From Roseateles depolymerans (GTDB taxonomy: Bacteria; Pseudomonadota; Gammaproteobacteria; Burkholderiales; Burkholderiaceae_C): a stretch of 64,000 nucleotides of DNA. A program made the translations under genes and the position numbers. Location of the stretch: the NCBI RefSeq assembly GCF_003387155.1, contig NZ_QUMT01000003.1, positions 310,001-374,000 of the forward strand. The letters run 5' to 3'. Of the stretch, positions 63,647 through 64,000 are shown in pieces (position 1 is the stretch's first letter; each line of letters begins with the position of its first letter). The notes under the pieces were generated by a model, which was not told the origin of the DNA, did no database searches, and saw nothing but the letters and a program-made list of their open reading frames with translations.

Positions 63647-64000
63647 ATGAAACTGAACAACATGAGGCTGGCCTCCAGACTCGCCATGGGATTTGGCGTG
63701 GTGCTGGTGCTGCTGGCCGCGATCGTGCTGATCGCCGGCATGAGCCTGGGCCGCACGGCCGAGTCCACCCGCAACATGATGGCCGTGCCCCTGCAGAAGG
63801 AGCGGCTGGTGAGCGAGTGGTACATGCTCACGCTGGTGGGCGTGAAGCGCTACACCGCCATCGCCAAGAGCACCGACGCCTCCCTGGCCGACTACTTCGC
63901 CAACGATGTGAAGATCTCCACCGCACGCGGCAACGAGATCATCAAGGCGCTGGACGGCCTGCCCAAGAGCGACGAAGAAAAGAAGGTCGTGGACCGGCTG
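63647..64000 (+). CDS. Methyl-accepting chemotaxis protein, partial
   Basis: The first 118 residues, truncated by the window end. MKLNNMRLASRLAMGFGVVLVLLAAIVLIAGMSLG gives TM1 at about 14-33; the following region (TAESTRNMMAVPLQKERLVSEWYMLTLVGVKRY) resembles the four-helix-bundle sensor of MCPs. The HAMP and signalling domains must lie beyond the edge. Confidence 0.85.
   Translation, partial: MKLNNMRLASRLAMGFGVVLVLLAAIVLIAGMSLGRTAESTRNMMAVPLQKERLVSEWYMLTLVGVKRYTAIAKSTDASLADYFANDVKISTARGNEIIKALDGLPKSDEEKKVVDRL

Noticed and set aside
1-64000. CRISPR arrays, tRNA, rRNA, insertion sequences
   Set aside because: No regularly spaced direct repeats, no cloverleaf with a CCA-type acceptor, no rRNA signature and no transposase frame were seen.

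Overview
The window is a high-GC (about two thirds G+C by eye) bacterial chromosome segment with dense coding, short intergenic gaps, many ATGA/TGATG gene overlaps and frequent GTG/TTG starts. The gene set points to a motile, aerobic betaproteobacterium of the order Burkholderiales (Rubrivivax/Roseateles/Leptothrix-like groups are plausible): short-form HisG, a PHA-system protein, WS/DGAT plus acyl-CoA-binding protein, DUF3331, DUF2968, DUF1415, fused indolepyruvate oxidoreductase, CheZ and chemoreceptors. The exact genus cannot be fixed from this window alone.

Layout. 1-2123: the 5' part of a large unrecognised minus-strand protein with a leucine-rich-repeat-like stretch, preceded by a small unknown gene. 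2446-5809: MtfA-type peptidase, a lone CheZ, a small membrane protein, a CBS-domain protein and an Lrp/AsnC regulator. 5940-15525: fused indolepyruvate:ferredoxin oxidoreductase, DUF1800/DUF1501 Tat-exported pair, fumarase C and a secreted HELGH protein. 15593-21916: MFS exporter, DEDD exonuclease, chemoreceptor, hisD, hisG and a BolA protein. 21932-25195: ABC-2 exporter, TetR regulator and a small secreted protein. 25282-26231: a two-gene, lower-GC operon of unknown function. 26445-33065: crotonase, DUF695/RraB protein, alpha/beta hydrolase, and a storage-lipid group (WS/DGAT, ACBP, PHA-system protein). 33062-42521: molybdopterin oxidoreductase, periplasmic binding protein, M20 amidohydrolase, DUF1415, gshA, thioesterase and a cyclic-nucleotide-binding/thioredoxin-reductase-like fusion. 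42582-44516: a PepSY iron-type operon followed by a short transcription unit with an SOS-type operator and a 36-residue membrane peptide. 45548-55245: an orphan type VI secretion vgrG island ending in a GHH/HNH-type nuclease toxin, a candidate immunity protein, a HEAT-like protein and a thioredoxin-like protein. 55286-64000: a DUF2968 protein with an internal domain duplication, an anion-type ABC transporter, DUF3331, TetR, a duplicated intergenic repeat with DnaA-box-like sites, a Tat-exported FAH-family protein, a GIY-YIG-like protein and the start of another chemoreceptor.

The most unusual items are: (i) the SOS box embedded in a strong promoter at 44139-44167 in front of a tiny hydrophobic ORF, an arrangement recalling TisB-type SOS peptides; (ii) the vgrG island, which carries a ketosynthase-like protein without an evident catalytic Cys, a cysteine-rich toxin, a thioredoxin-like gene and a local drop in GC around the toxin/immunity junction; (iii) the duplicated intergenic element at 61581-61953; and (iv) the unrecognised lower-GC operon at 25282-26231.
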